In this document: positions 15,662 to 23,817 of the stretch, piece by piece
Layout: every line of letters starts with the position of its first letter
Position numbering within the stretch: position 1 is the first letter of the stretch
Assembly (NCBI GenBank): GCA_038321615.1
Contig: JBBQFC010000010.1
Span: 1 to 64,000, forward strand
From: JBBQFC01 sp038321615
GTDB lineage: Bacteria; Bacteroidota; Bacteroidia; Flavobacteriales_D; Cryomorphaceae
DNA: 64,000 nt
Direction of reading: 5' to 3'
Made by a program: the position numbers and the translations under genes
The notes under the pieces: model-generated
The model's input: the letters and a program-made list of their open reading frames with translations, nothing else
Told to the model about the DNA's origin: nothing
The model's database searches: none

Positions 15662-16459
15662 GTGGAAAGACAAACCGAAAAATCATCACTATACTCCGAT
15701 CTCGAACTGAAATCGGTTGGGGAAATACTGGCAGACATAAACCGCGAAGATGGCAAAGTGGCCATTGCGGTAAACCAAATAATTCCGCAAATAGAAGCGT
15801 TCGTCATCGCTCTCCTACCTAGGATGAAGCAAGGCGGAAGGCTATTCTACATAGGTGCTGGCACCAGCGGCAGGCTTGGAATAGTGGATGCGAGCGAATG
15901 CCCGCCCACCTTCGGAGTACCCCACGATATGGTGATCGGAATAATGGCCGGCGGCGATGCCGCTATCCGAAAGGCAGTAGAATTTGCCGAAGACAATCGC
16001 CAGCAAGCCTGGAAGGATTTATCGCAGTATGGCATTGATTCATCCGACACTGTGGTGGGAATAGCTGCGTCGGGTACTACACCCTACGTGCTGGGTGGGC
16101 TCGAAAAAGCCAATAAACAAGGCTTGCTCACGGCGGCCATTACCTGCAACCCAGGCTCGCCAGTGGGCCACGCAGCCCAGCACGCGCTCGAAGCACTCGT
16201 GGGCCCAGAGTACGTTACCGGTAGCACACGTATGAAATCGGGAACGGCGCAGAAACTTATTTTGAATATGATATCCACCACCACTATGATCGGGCTGGGA
16301 CGGGTAAAAGGAAATAAGATGGTAGATATGCAGTTGAGCAACGACAAACTCATTGAGCGAGGTACGAAGATGATTATGGAACAAACTACGCTCTCAGCAT
16401 CTGAAGCCCGAGAGCGACTTTTAAAATTTGGAAGCGTCCGCGCCGCTCTGGAAAAGTAA
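15662..16459 (+). CDS. murQ: N-acetylmuramic acid 6-phosphate etherase
   Basis: 265 residues with the family signature GAGTSGRLGIVDASECPPTFGV, which holds the sugar-phosphate site of the SIS fold and the catalytic glutamate. EYVTGSTRMKSGTAQKLILNMIST is the second hallmark. The N-terminus aligns from the first codon with known MurQ proteins (TEKSSLYSDLELKSVGEIL), which fixes the GTG start at 15662. The enzyme splits the lactyl ether of MurNAc-6-phosphate to GlcNAc-6-phosphate in cytoplasmic peptidoglycan recycling. It is slightly shorter at the C-terminus than the ~300-residue E. coli enzyme, as is usual in Bacteroidota. A hypothetical gene follows four bases later. Confidence 0.95.
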   Translation: MERQTEKSSLYSDLELKSVGEILADINREDGKVAIAVNQIIPQIEAFVIALLPRMKQGGRLFYIGAGTSGRLGIVDASECPPTFGVPHDMVIGIMAGGDAAIRKAVEFAEDNRQQAWKDLSQYGIDSSDTVVGIAASGTTPYVLGGLEKANKQGLLTAAITCNPGSPVGHAAQHALEALVGPEYVTGSTRMKSGTAQKLILNMISTTTMIGLGRVKGNKMVDMQLSNDKLIERGTKMIMEQTTLSASEARERLLKFGSVRAALEK

Positions 16460-16463
16460 AATT

Positions 16464-17042
16464 ATGCACACTATTGAACCGCACTTTCTATGGCGCAACT
16501 CCTACATTTCTGAAGAAGATGTGCGATCGCCTTTTTATGACCGCGACTACAGCGAATTTGAATATTCCACCGCAATCTATAACCACCTGATCCACCCGCA
16601 GTGGGACGAATTTGGTTCGCCTTCCTTGTTTTTAAAAGTGCTTTTCGCCAATTATGAGCATGGGTACGCAATCATCGAATTAATAGGCGAGTGGAACGAT
16701 TGCCTCCATAACGACATCATGTTTCTGAAACGCGATGTGGCCGATATTTTTATGGAAAGTGGGATTTCAAAATTCATTCTCGTCGGCGAAAACGTGCTCA
16801 ATTTTCACTATTCCGACGACTGTTATTACGAAGAATGGTTTGAAGAATTAAGCGACGTGGACGGCTGGATCGCTATGGTAAACTTCACCCAACATGTGAT
16901 GCGGGAGTTTGAGGCGATTCACATTGATCAGTACATAATAACAGGCGGCAACTTATCGCAAATCAATTGGCGCACCTTAACACCCGAAGTGTTCTTTAAA
17001 TCGGTGGAGCACATGGTAGAAAGAAGATTTCTATCGATGTAA
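16464..17042 (+). CDS. Conserved hypothetical protein, 192 residues
   Basis: ATG at 16464, four bases after the murQ stop, is the natural start. The frame is open further upstream, but that part overlaps murQ. The protein is soluble, acidic and rich in aromatic residues (WRNSY, YYEEWFEEL, DVDGWIAMVNF) with no signal peptide or membrane span. I recognise no domain. Co-transcription with murQ is likely from spacing. Its last 12 bases overlap the end of the convergent NUDIX gene. Confidence 0.75.
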   Translation: MHTIEPHFLWRNSYISEEDVRSPFYDRDYSEFEYSTAIYNHLIHPQWDEFGSPSLFLKVLFANYEHGYAIIELIGEWNDCLHNDIMFLKRDVADIFMESGISKFILVGENVLNFHYSDDCYYEEWFEELSDVDGWIAMVNFTQHVMREFEAIHIDQYIITGGNLSQINWRTLTPEVFFKSVEHMVERRFLSM

Positions 17043-17456
17043 TCCGCTCAAAAGCGGCACAATAGCCTTATCGATTGGCAGACTAAAATCATCGGAGCTC
17101 AACTCGCCAAGACTTTTCCATGAAAAAGTTTGACCTGGTTCTTGTGGCTGCACTTCAGCAGCATCTTCCAATCCGTCGATTGCCACTTCGTAGTACACCG
17201 AAATAACTTGATGATTGGGATTAAAAGCAGAAACTTGAAAAAAATCGGTAGTGTAGATATGTGCACCTACCCGCACATGCCAGCCTGTTTCTTCCATAAA
17301 CTCGCGTACCAGACATTCGCGTAAACCTTCTCCATATTCCAAGCCCCCACCGGGCAACTTGGTAACCGCCTTGCCTAGAATTAATTCATGACTAAGTAGA
17401 ATAGAATTCTCCCAAATGAGCGCACCGTAAACCCGAATATTGAATGGAAATAGCAT
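17031..17456 (-). CDS. NUDIX hydrolase
   Basis: 141 residues with a complete Nudix box at residues 37-59 (G37, E43, R51-E52, E55-E56, G58), the Mg2+-binding helix of the superfamily. It would cleave a nucleoside diphosphate linked to another group, with substrate unknown; the remainder is too short and general to tell. It starts three bases after the stop of mnmD on the same strand, so the two are likely co-transcribed. The 3' ends of this gene and the convergent hypothetical gene overlap by 12 bases. Confidence 0.92.
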   Translation of the reverse strand: MLFPFNIRVYGALIWENSILLSHELILGKAVTKLPGGGLEYGEGLRECLVREFMEETGWHVRVGAHIYTTDFFQVSAFNPNHQVISVYYEVAIDGLEDAAEVQPQEPGQTFSWKSLGELSSDDFSLPIDKAIVPLLSGLHR

Positions 17457-17459
17457 CGC

Positions 17460-18155
17460 CTAAGGCTTTATGGCTCTAATCATCTCGCGCTTACCAACTG
17501 CCCCCTGCAATTTTTCCACTTTGAAACCCGCGGCTTCCATTGCCCGGCGCCCTGTACCATTTGAAGCGTAGGTGACTAAAACACCCCCCGGCTTCAGTAG
17601 ATTAAAACAAACAATAAAAGCCTTTTCCTCCCAAACTTCAGGCTGAGCCCGTAAGCCGAAAGCGTCGTAATAAAGAATATCAAAAGAGCCAAAATCATTG
17701 GCGTATTCGAATAGATCGCCTTTAATTTTCAAGAGCTCAAAAGCATCATTGATCGTGGTATTAATATCCCAAGGAGCATCCACAACTGCTTGAAAGTTAA
17801 TCGACTGGCTTTCCAGCCCTGGCAATTGGGTGTAGTTTAATTTAGCCATTACCTCGGCCGGAACCGGATACAATTCAATACTGTGGTAGGCGATTTTCAG
17901 GGAAAGTTCTACTGCAGCGCGCATCGTTAAAAGCGCATTTAAACCCGTTCCGAAACCCATTTCAAACACACGCAGTTCATTTCTTTCAGGGTGGTGGCGC
18001 ATGTAAAAGTCAACCCCCTCGTGTATGTACACGTGCATCGACTCTTCGAACGCACCGTGATTGGAATGATACGTTTCCTGGAGATCACTGCGGTAAAGTG
18101 AGTTGCTACCATCTGCAGTCTCCACCAGCTTAAAATCTATACCACCGTCATTCAT
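17460..18155 (-). CDS. mnmD: tRNA 5-methylaminomethyl-2-thiouridine methyltransferase, stand-alone MnmC(m) type
   Basis: 231 residues from the ATG at 18155. The SAM-binding motif is FEMGFGTGLNALLT and the family marker YYDAFG...QPEVWEEKAF is present. These are features of the DUF752 methyltransferase, which makes the last methylation of mnm5s2U at the wobble base of some tRNAs. E. coli fuses it to an FAD oxidase domain; here that domain is absent, as in other stand-alone versions. The frame is open up to a TTG at 18176, but that TTG lies within a perfect TAGATTTG promoter box, so the ATG at 18155 is the better start. Confidence 0.9.
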   Translation of the reverse strand: MNDGGIDFKLVETADGSNSLYRSDLQETYHSNHGAFEESMHVYIHEGVDFYMRHHPERNELRVFEMGFGTGLNALLTMRAAVELSLKIAYHSIELYPVPAEVMAKLNYTQLPGLESQSINFQAVVDAPWDINTTINDAFELLKIKGDLFEYANDFGSFDILYYDAFGLRAQPEVWEEKAFIVCFNLLKPGGVLVTYASNGTGRRAMEAAGFKVEKLQGAVGKREMIRAIKP

Positions 18156-18173
18156 AGCAACCGAATAATCCTG

Positions 18174-18181
18174 CAAATCTA
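18174..18181 (-). promoter_or_regulatory. -7 box TAGATTTG of mnmD
   Basis: Perfect TAnnTTTG read on the minus strand, ending 18 bases before the ATG at 18155. The upstream in-frame TTG (18176-18174) is part of this box and therefore is not the start codon. Confidence 0.55.
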
Positions 18182-18264
18182 AACGCTTTCGATTTTATTA
18201 AAGTTGAAATTTCGCATTGTCAGAAAACGGCGGTACATCTGGAATAGCGCTCGATAGCATTGAA

Positions 18265-20328
18265 TTACTCCACAATTTTAAACTCCGTTCGGCGATTTTC
18301 TTGTCGTCCTTCGGGGGTATCGTTCGTAGCTATTGGCACCGACTTACCATACCCTTTGTACGTCAATCGACTTTGATCAATTCCGGCGCCCACTAAGTGA
18401 TCGACCACTGCCTTGGCGCGATCGTCGGAGAGTTTAATATTGTAGGCATCTCCACCCACATTATCGGTATGTCCGGAAATCTCCACTTTGATAGTTGGAT
18501 TTTCAACCAGTAAATCCTTCATTCGGTCGAGCTCGGATTTCGACTCCGACCGTATGGTAAATTGATTGTAATCGAAGAAGATATTGCGGAGCACGATACT
18601 CTTACCCACCTTGATCTTTTTCAAGCGGATTTCTTTGTAGATATCCTGAAACAAAGCGGTATCGGGTAAATCGAAATTCAGGGAATTGAAAAGATATCCA
18701 TCGGCATTGAAATTGAGACCGTAATTGCGGCCAGCGGGGAGCGAAACGAGGTAAGAACCATTGGCTGGGTTCGACTTAAACGTAGCCAGAATTTCAGCGG
18801 TGCGGTTATCAATCAAGTCGATATTTGCCGTAACGGGGGCTCCTGTTTCATCGTCGAGTACCAAGCCTTTTAAAAGAACCATTCTACTGGTGCGAATCTT
18901 TACTTCCGGTTGCACCGCCAATTCTACATTGCGGTTGGGTAAGCCGGCTATGAGCTGGTCTTCCACGTTGAGCACGGGTATTTTTGCCGGACCGAGAAAG
19001 GTAATGCGGTAAATGTCCTTATCGCCAAATCCATCGGGACGAATGGAAGAATAATAAGCGGTGCGCCCATCGGCTGCTACCACAAAGAATACATCGTCGT
19101 CGGGGGTATTTATCGGGTAACCAATATTCTTTGGCTTAGCCCACTTTCCGTCTACCTTCTCGGAATAGAAAATATCGTTGCCGCCTATCGTATTATGACC
19201 TTTGGAAGAATAATAGAGCGTTTTCCCATCGGGGTGAATAAACACACCATCTTCGTCATAGGGCGAATTTACGGTTGGCCCGAGATTGGTGGCGATCCCC
19301 CACTCTTCCTTGCGGGTATCCCAACGAGATACGTAGATGTCTTTCCCCCCAAAACCACCGGGCCGCTCGCTGATAAAATAGAGCTCAAGCCCATCGTAGC
19401 TTAGCGCCACCGCCGATTCATGCTCATTACTATTAATATTTTTTCCGAGATCTTTGGGCTTGGTCCAACCTTCGGGTCCGCGCCGCGACACAAATACGTC
19501 GCCCCCTCCTCTCGAAGTGCCTCGAAACACGAAAAGCACGTTGCCATCGGGCGCAAGGCCGCTACTGGCATCATGGCCGCTGGTATTGACCACTTCGCCC
19601 ATATTGCGAAGGGGGCTCCAGGTACCACCCACATTCTCGCTGATGTACAAATCTTCGTAAGGTAGATTATCATACGAATCTTTAAGTCCGCCAACCGAAT
19701 TTTCTCTTCGCGCCGTGATGATCAATACCCGCTCGTCGGTTGAGATTAACGGAGCATATTCAGGTGATATTGAATTAATCGCCGACCCGAGATTATCGAT
19801 CCATACACGCTCTTTCTCTTTGCTGAGTTCCATGCCATTTTTGGCTTCGTCAATAAAGCGTTTTACCCGATTTATTTCATCTTCAGGGGCCCTTGCCGTG
19901 CGAAGAACGACCAATTGTGCTTCGTAGAACTTAACTGCTTCCGCCCAATGCTCGTTGAGGTGGTGGCCGCGCCCCAGCAAGAAGTTGATATTGTCGGGAT
20001 TCACATTTGGATGGAGAGCTTGCGCCTTTTCGAAATGTTTGAGGCAGCGATTTTTGATCGCAGAATGGAGATAGCAAACCCCCAGCCTGAAGTTAAGCTC
20101 CGCATTATTTGGATTAAAAGCCTGCGCCGCCTCATACGCGGGGATGGCCAAATTGTAATAAGCATCGTTGCCCGCGTCGAAAATTTTGTCACCATCTTTC
20201 AGGTTACTCTTGGCTAATTTGAGTCCTTCCTTGTCTTGCTCGAAGTAAGCCTTATCGAATGGAGTGTCCGATTGGCTTGATGCACATAGACTTATACAGA
20301 TTGCGGCCGCAGCGAGTAGGGTTCTCAT
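18265..20328 (-). CDS. TPR/PD40/carboxypeptidase-regulatory/OmpA protein, PorE-like
   Basis: 687 residues from the ATG at 20328, which forms TAATATG with the upstream stop. Order of parts: signal peptide (about 1-18), TPR-like repeats (to about 140), PD40/WD40-type beta-propeller blades (about 180-435: repeated GL.LYFISERPGGFGGKDIYVSRW-like units), a carboxypeptidase-regulatory-like sandwich (about 480-560), and a C-terminal OmpA domain that binds peptidoglycan (ISGHTDNVGGDAYN ... LSDDRAKAV). This is the domain order described for PorE, which anchors the T9SS to peptidoglycan. Bacteroidota often have several paralogues with this architecture, so a direct T9SS role is inference. Confidence 0.85.
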   Translation of the reverse strand: MRTLLAAAAICISLCASSQSDTPFDKAYFEQDKEGLKLAKSNLKDGDKIFDAGNDAYYNLAIPAYEAAQAFNPNNAELNFRLGVCYLHSAIKNRCLKHFEKAQALHPNVNPDNINFLLGRGHHLNEHWAEAVKFYEAQLVVLRTARAPEDEINRVKRFIDEAKNGMELSKEKERVWIDNLGSAINSISPEYAPLISTDERVLIITARRENSVGGLKDSYDNLPYEDLYISENVGGTWSPLRNMGEVVNTSGHDASSGLAPDGNVLFVFRGTSRGGGDVFVSRRGPEGWTKPKDLGKNINSNEHESAVALSYDGLELYFISERPGGFGGKDIYVSRWDTRKEEWGIATNLGPTVNSPYDEDGVFIHPDGKTLYYSSKGHNTIGGNDIFYSEKVDGKWAKPKNIGYPINTPDDDVFFVVAADGRTAYYSSIRPDGFGDKDIYRITFLGPAKIPVLNVEDQLIAGLPNRNVELAVQPEVKIRTSRMVLLKGLVLDDETGAPVTANIDLIDNRTAEILATFKSNPANGSYLVSLPAGRNYGLNFNADGYLFNSLNFDLPDTALFQDIYKEIRLKKIKVGKSIVLRNIFFDYNQFTIRSESKSELDRMKDLLVENPTIKVEISGHTDNVGGDAYNIKLSDDRAKAVVDHLVGAGIDQSRLTYKGYGKSVPIATNDTPEGRQENRRTEFKIVE

Positions 20329-20329
20329 A

Positions 20330-21421
20330 TTACTTGTATTGGCAGGTTCCACTGCGGTAGATATCGGCGTTTTTTATTTGCATGGCCTGCGCTTTTTCCC
20401 AGTCGGAGCAGGCTCCCGGTATGTCGCGAATCATTTCGCGGGCTATGCCTCTGTTCAAATACGCATAACCATAATCGGCTTTGGCTTCTATGGCTTTTGT
20501 GGCGCTGCTCACCGCGTCGGCGTAGCGTTCCTGACGGATGTACACACCGGCCAGATTGTTATGGGCGTAAGCATATGCAGCATCTAAGGCTAAAACGGCT
20601 TTAAAGTCGGCTTCCGCTTTCTCGTATTGTTCGAGTAAAAAATAGGTATATCCCCGATTGTTCAGAGCGATCAAATCTTTTGGAGCCATTCGAATGGCTT
20701 GATTATACTCCGAAAGCGCTTCTTCGAGCTTGTCCATTTTTCGATAAGTGCTACCGAGATTCACATAAGCCTGTACCATTTTCGGATCGAGCTGTATGGC
20801 TCTGTTGTAATCTTCGGCTGCCCGGCTAAGTTTTTCCTGCATTTTGAGGCAGCTTCCGCGGTCGTGATATGCCCGTGAATTATTCGGATTCTGTCGGATT
20901 ACAGCGGTAAGTTCCAATTCGGCTTCTGCAATTTTGCCATCACTCAGATACATGTTTGCCCGCTGCGCATGCGACTCTTCGAGAAACACGCCGCTGTCAA
21001 TTGCTTTTCCGTAAGCCGCTATGGCTTGTTCTGCTCTTCCCCAACCTTGGTAGGCTTTCGCAAGGTAGAAATGGGCTTGCCGAGCCGTATCGCTTGCCGC
21101 GAGATAGGCTTCCAGATCGCCAATAGCTTCGGGGTATTGTTTCAACTGTAGGTAGGCTGCGGCTCGGTTATAGCGTGCTTTTTGAAACTGGGGAGCCTGC
21201 ATCAATGCTTCCGAAAAATGGACGATCGATTCTTGCAATTGGGCTGTGCGATACGCTTCTAAGCCGGCATTATAGGCTTGCAATACTTCCACGCTGAGCC
21301 CGCCTTCCTGTAAGTCGGCCGAAAGGGTATCTGCAGCTATTTGAATCACTTCCGATTCGCCTTGGGCATTGGCGGAAGCCCAAAGCATGATAAATAAACT
21401 AGTGCAAGAAAAGACGCGCAT
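20330..21421 (-). CDS. Secreted TPR-repeat protein
   Basis: 363 residues. A signal peptide (to about residue 19, ANAQG) is followed by about eight consecutive TPR units from residue 45 to near the end. The TPR consensus positions (A8, G/A, Y, A20, P32) are easy to follow: YNRAAAYLQLKQYPEAIGDL, YVNLGSTYRKMDKLEEALSEY, LNNRGYTYFLLEQYEKAEADF. It probably serves as a periplasmic protein-binding scaffold. It is separated by one base from the PorE-like gene downstream, so the two are almost surely one operon and perhaps one complex. The exact function is unknown. Confidence 0.88.
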   Translation of the reverse strand: MRVFSCTSLFIMLWASANAQGESEVIQIAADTLSADLQEGGLSVEVLQAYNAGLEAYRTAQLQESIVHFSEALMQAPQFQKARYNRAAAYLQLKQYPEAIGDLEAYLAASDTARQAHFYLAKAYQGWGRAEQAIAAYGKAIDSGVFLEESHAQRANMYLSDGKIAEAELELTAVIRQNPNNSRAYHDRGSCLKMQEKLSRAAEDYNRAIQLDPKMVQAYVNLGSTYRKMDKLEEALSEYNQAIRMAPKDLIALNNRGYTYFLLEQYEKAEADFKAVLALDAAYAYAHNNLAGVYIRQERYADAVSSATKAIEAKADYGYAYLNRGIAREMIRDIPGACSDWEKAQAMQIKNADIYRSGTCQYK

Positions 21422-21435
21422 ACTTTTAATTTATG

Positions 21436-21443
21436 GAAAGGTA
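21436..21443 (-). promoter_or_regulatory. -7 box TACCTTTC of the TPR/PorE-like operon
   Basis: One mismatch to TAnnTTTG on the minus strand, ending 14 bases before the ATG at 21421. It is divergent from the M42 peptidase promoter about 70 bases away. Confidence 0.4.
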
Positions 21444-21509
21444 CGGTGCTCCGCTTGCCTTAAAACACAATTGGAGCGACAGTTTTAAAGCCTTGTACGT
21501 GGAAAAATC

Positions 21510-21517
21510 TAATTTTG
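21510..21517 (+). promoter_or_regulatory. -7 box TAATTTTG of the M42 peptidase gene
   Basis: Perfect TAnnTTTG, ending 15 bases before the ATG at 21533. The TTG at 21515, which extends the open frame, is part of this box. Confidence 0.55.
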
Positions 21518-21532
21518 CCCAAAATCTTTTCA

Positions 21533-22624
21533 ATGGCCGACAGCATTCTGACCCCAACTTCCTTAAAATTTCTCGAAACCTACCTCAACAACGCTTCACC
21601 TACGGGGTTCGAATCAGCCGGACAGCAGCTTTGGCTCGATTATTTAAAACCTTATATCGACAGTTACCAGGTAGATACTTACGGATCGGTAGCGGCCGTA
21701 ATTAACCCAGGGAAAAAGTACAAAGTGGTGATCGAAGCCCACGCCGACGAGATAGCCTGGTTTGTGCATTATATCACCGATAAAGGCTTTATCTACCTCC
21801 GCCGAAATGGAGGTAGCGACCACATGATAGCTCCGAGCAAGCGGGTAATAATCCACACCGATAAAGGGCCGGTAAGAGCCGTATTTGGCTGGCCGGCAAT
21901 ACACACCCGCAATGTGGCCGCTGGAAAAGACGATGCCCCGACCATGAAGAACATTTTTCTCGATTGCGGTTGTGCCAATAAAGAAGAAGTAGAAAAACTC
22001 GGAGTCCACGTAGGCTGCGTAATTACGTTCGAAGATGAGTTCATGACCCTCAATGAGAACTTTTTTGTAGGTCGCGCGCTCGACAATCGCATGGGCGGAT
22101 TTATGATCGCCGAAGTAGCCCGATTACTTAAAAAGAACAAGAAAAAATTACCCTACACGCTCTACGTGGTCAATAGCGTTCAGGAAGAAATTGGGCTCCG
22201 GGGAGCAGAAATGATGAGCCGCACCCTTGAAGCCGACGTGGCCATTGTAACCGACGTATGCCACGACACGCAAACCCCGATGATCGATAAAATAGAGCAA
22301 GGCGATCTACACAGCGGCAAAGGGCCAGTGCTTACGTATGGGCCTGCTGTTCAAAACAACCTTCTTAAACTCTTGATCGAAGCGGCTGAAGGCAAAAAGA
22401 TACCCTTTCAACGTGCCGCCGCTAGCCGTAGTACAGGCACCGATACCGATGCCTTTGCTTACAGCGGAAAAGGAACTGCTTCAGCGCTGATTTCTTTACC
22501 CTTGCGCTACATGCACACTACGGTCGAGATGGTACACCGAAAGGATGTGGAAAGTGTGATAGAACTGATTTACGAGAGCCTTTTAAAAATCAAATCCGGG
22601 CAAGATTTCCGCTATCTGAAATAG
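21533..22624 (+). CDS. M42 family metallo-aminopeptidase
   Basis: 363 residues from the ATG at 21533. The dinuclear metal ligands of the family are visible: IEAHADEIAW (first His), GRALDNRMGGF (bridging Asp), QEEIGLRGAEM (catalytic Glu and ligand Glu), TDVCHDT (Asp) and a late YMHTTVEMVH (His). M42 enzymes are cytosolic, tetrahedral aminopeptidases that trim short peptides; glutamyl and deblocking types belong here. Cellulase annotations of relatives are historical. Its 3' end lies nine bases from the convergent OmpH-like gene. The upstream extension to a TTG is rejected because it lies in the promoter. Confidence 0.93.
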   Translation: MADSILTPTSLKFLETYLNNASPTGFESAGQQLWLDYLKPYIDSYQVDTYGSVAAVINPGKKYKVVIEAHADEIAWFVHYITDKGFIYLRRNGGSDHMIAPSKRVIIHTDKGPVRAVFGWPAIHTRNVAAGKDDAPTMKNIFLDCGCANKEEVEKLGVHVGCVITFEDEFMTLNENFFVGRALDNRMGGFMIAEVARLLKKNKKKLPYTLYVVNSVQEEIGLRGAEMMSRTLEADVAIVTDVCHDTQTPMIDKIEQGDLHSGKGPVLTYGPAVQNNLLKLLIEAAEGKKIPFQRAAASRSTGTDTDAFAYSGKGTASALISLPLRYMHTTVEMVHRKDVESVIELIYESLLKIKSGQDFRYLK

Positions 22625-22633
22625 ACGCGGAAA

Positions 22634-23263
22634 TTATTTTGACTTAGGAGCCGCTGCTTTTGCAGCTGCCATTTCGGTACTGTACTCCTCGTTGAGCCCT
22701 TTGAGTACTTCGTTGGTAATATCCATTTGGGTATTCATGAAAAGTATTTGGCCTCCTTTCTGGTAATTCAAGATCATGTCGTACAAGCCATCGGCATTGT
22801 AGCGCGTCAAGAAAGAATCGACTCTACCTATGTAATCGCCTTGCAGCTCCGACTCCCGTTGGCGAAAGTCGGTCGCCAGTTTTTCTTGAAACTGTTGCAT
22901 CTCAATATCGAGACCTTGAAGCTCGAGCTGCGCTTCCTGCATTTGGGTTTGGGTCATGGTCTGCGCCTTTTGCTGCAACTCCATGGCCCGGGCTTCCGCT
23001 CTTTGAAGTTTGGCGCGCAAGCGGCCTTGCATGTTTTTTTCTTCGGCTTCCAATTCCTTCTTGGCATCGATCAGAAATTGATATGACTCGTTAATGGAAT
23101 CGCCGTAAATAAAGGCAATCCGAACTCCAGAAGTAGGAGTTTTTACTGCGAGCGTATCCGACTTGTTTGGCGGTTCATTTACAGTGTCGCTTTTTGGCGA
23201 ACAGGCTTGGAACGCGGAGAAAATAAAGATAGCGAGTGCTAATTTTAAAATGTATTGAAACAT
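22634..23263 (-). CDS. OmpH/Skp-like periplasmic lipoprotein
   Basis: 209 residues from the ATG at 23263, which begins a clear lipoprotein signal (MFQYILKLALAIFIFSAFQAC, cysteine at 21). The body starts with a strand (RIAFIYGDSINESYQFL), then a long charged coiled coil (about 80-150, rich in E, K, Q and R) and a return segment ending DGLYDMILNYQKGGQILFMN. This is the layout of Skp/OmpH chaperones, which hold unfolded outer-membrane proteins. A lipid anchor instead of a free protein is an unusual variation. Four bases separate it from the upstream small gene, so they share an operon. Confidence 0.82.
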   Translation of the reverse strand: MFQYILKLALAIFIFSAFQACSPKSDTVNEPPNKSDTLAVKTPTSGVRIAFIYGDSINESYQFLIDAKKELEAEEKNMQGRLRAKLQRAEARAMELQQKAQTMTQTQMQEAQLELQGLDIEMQQFQEKLATDFRQRESELQGDYIGRVDSFLTRYNADGLYDMILNYQKGGQILFMNTQMDITNEVLKGLNEEYSTEMAAAKAAAPKSK

Positions 23264-23267
23264 AGAA

Positions 23268-23519
23268 TTAGGGCTTTTGGTGTCGGTTTTTCCAGGCATC
23301 GGCAAAGTCGTTACTCATCGCACCGAAGCGTTCGAGCACACCGAGTAAGAAGGGGGTGGACAGCATTCCTTCCACTTCGTTTAGTCCCGCCACCTGATGT
23401 TCGTCCACCTTGTAAGTTTGCTCCAGGTGGGCGTCTTCGATCTTAATGATATACTTGCTATTCCACGAAAAAACCGTGATTTTAAAACGTGGATGGGGAA
23501 TCTCTTTGACTATGCGCAT
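23268..23519 (-). CDS. Conserved hypothetical protein, 83 residues
   Basis: A small soluble protein opening MRIVKEIPHPRFKITVFSWNSKYIIKIE. I have seen this N-terminal pattern in many short Bacteroidota proteins of unknown function, but I cannot name a domain. It has no signal peptide. It is preceded by a perfect TATCTTTG box at 23536-23543 and followed after four bases by the OmpH-like gene, so it is the first gene of a two-gene operon. Confidence 0.75.
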   Translation of the reverse strand: MRIVKEIPHPRFKITVFSWNSKYIIKIEDAHLEQTYKVDEHQVAGLNEVEGMLSTPFLLGVLERFGAMSNDFADAWKNRHQKP

Positions 23520-23535
23520 GCCTGAAATAAGCCCC

Positions 23536-23543
23536 CAAAGATA
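23536..23543 (-). promoter_or_regulatory. -7 box TATCTTTG of the 83-residue protein/OmpH-like operon
   Basis: Perfect TAnnTTTG on the minus strand, ending 16 bases before the ATG at 23519. The 23520-23745 stretch upstream otherwise holds no gene that I can support. Confidence 0.55.
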
Positions 23544-23745
23544 AGTGAATAAACGTCTTGAATTGCGGGTTTTGTGCTTTCCCGCTCCACATGGGCATTC
23601 GCCGATTGAGGCAACGGGTCTTCATTACCGATCATGCCAATGGTATGCGTTCCTGAGGATATCAACCCTTCGGAGATTCTATTGCCAGGAGATTTTATTT
23701 CGGATTGTCTAAAAATTACTTTTCCCGGAATCTCCCATGCTGAGT

Positions 23746-23778
23746 AAAACAAAAACCGCAGGGTAGATACCGCTGCGG
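23746..23778 (-). terminator. Rho-independent terminator after the SiaC-like gene
   Basis: On the minus strand CCGCAG (23778-23773) pairs with CTGCGG (23761-23756) and is followed by TTTTTGTTTT (23755-23746). It lies 40 bases beyond the stop of the SiaC-like gene. Confidence 0.8.
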
Positions 23779-23817
23779 AGCATAATTGATCGCAATTTTA
23801 TCAGAATAAATCATTTC

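Noticed and set aside
23510..23752. An 80-codon minus-strand frame upstream of the 83-residue protein
   Set aside because: It contains the perfect TATCTTTG promoter box of the next gene, starts within the T-run of the preceding terminator, and has no recognisable composition or signal.
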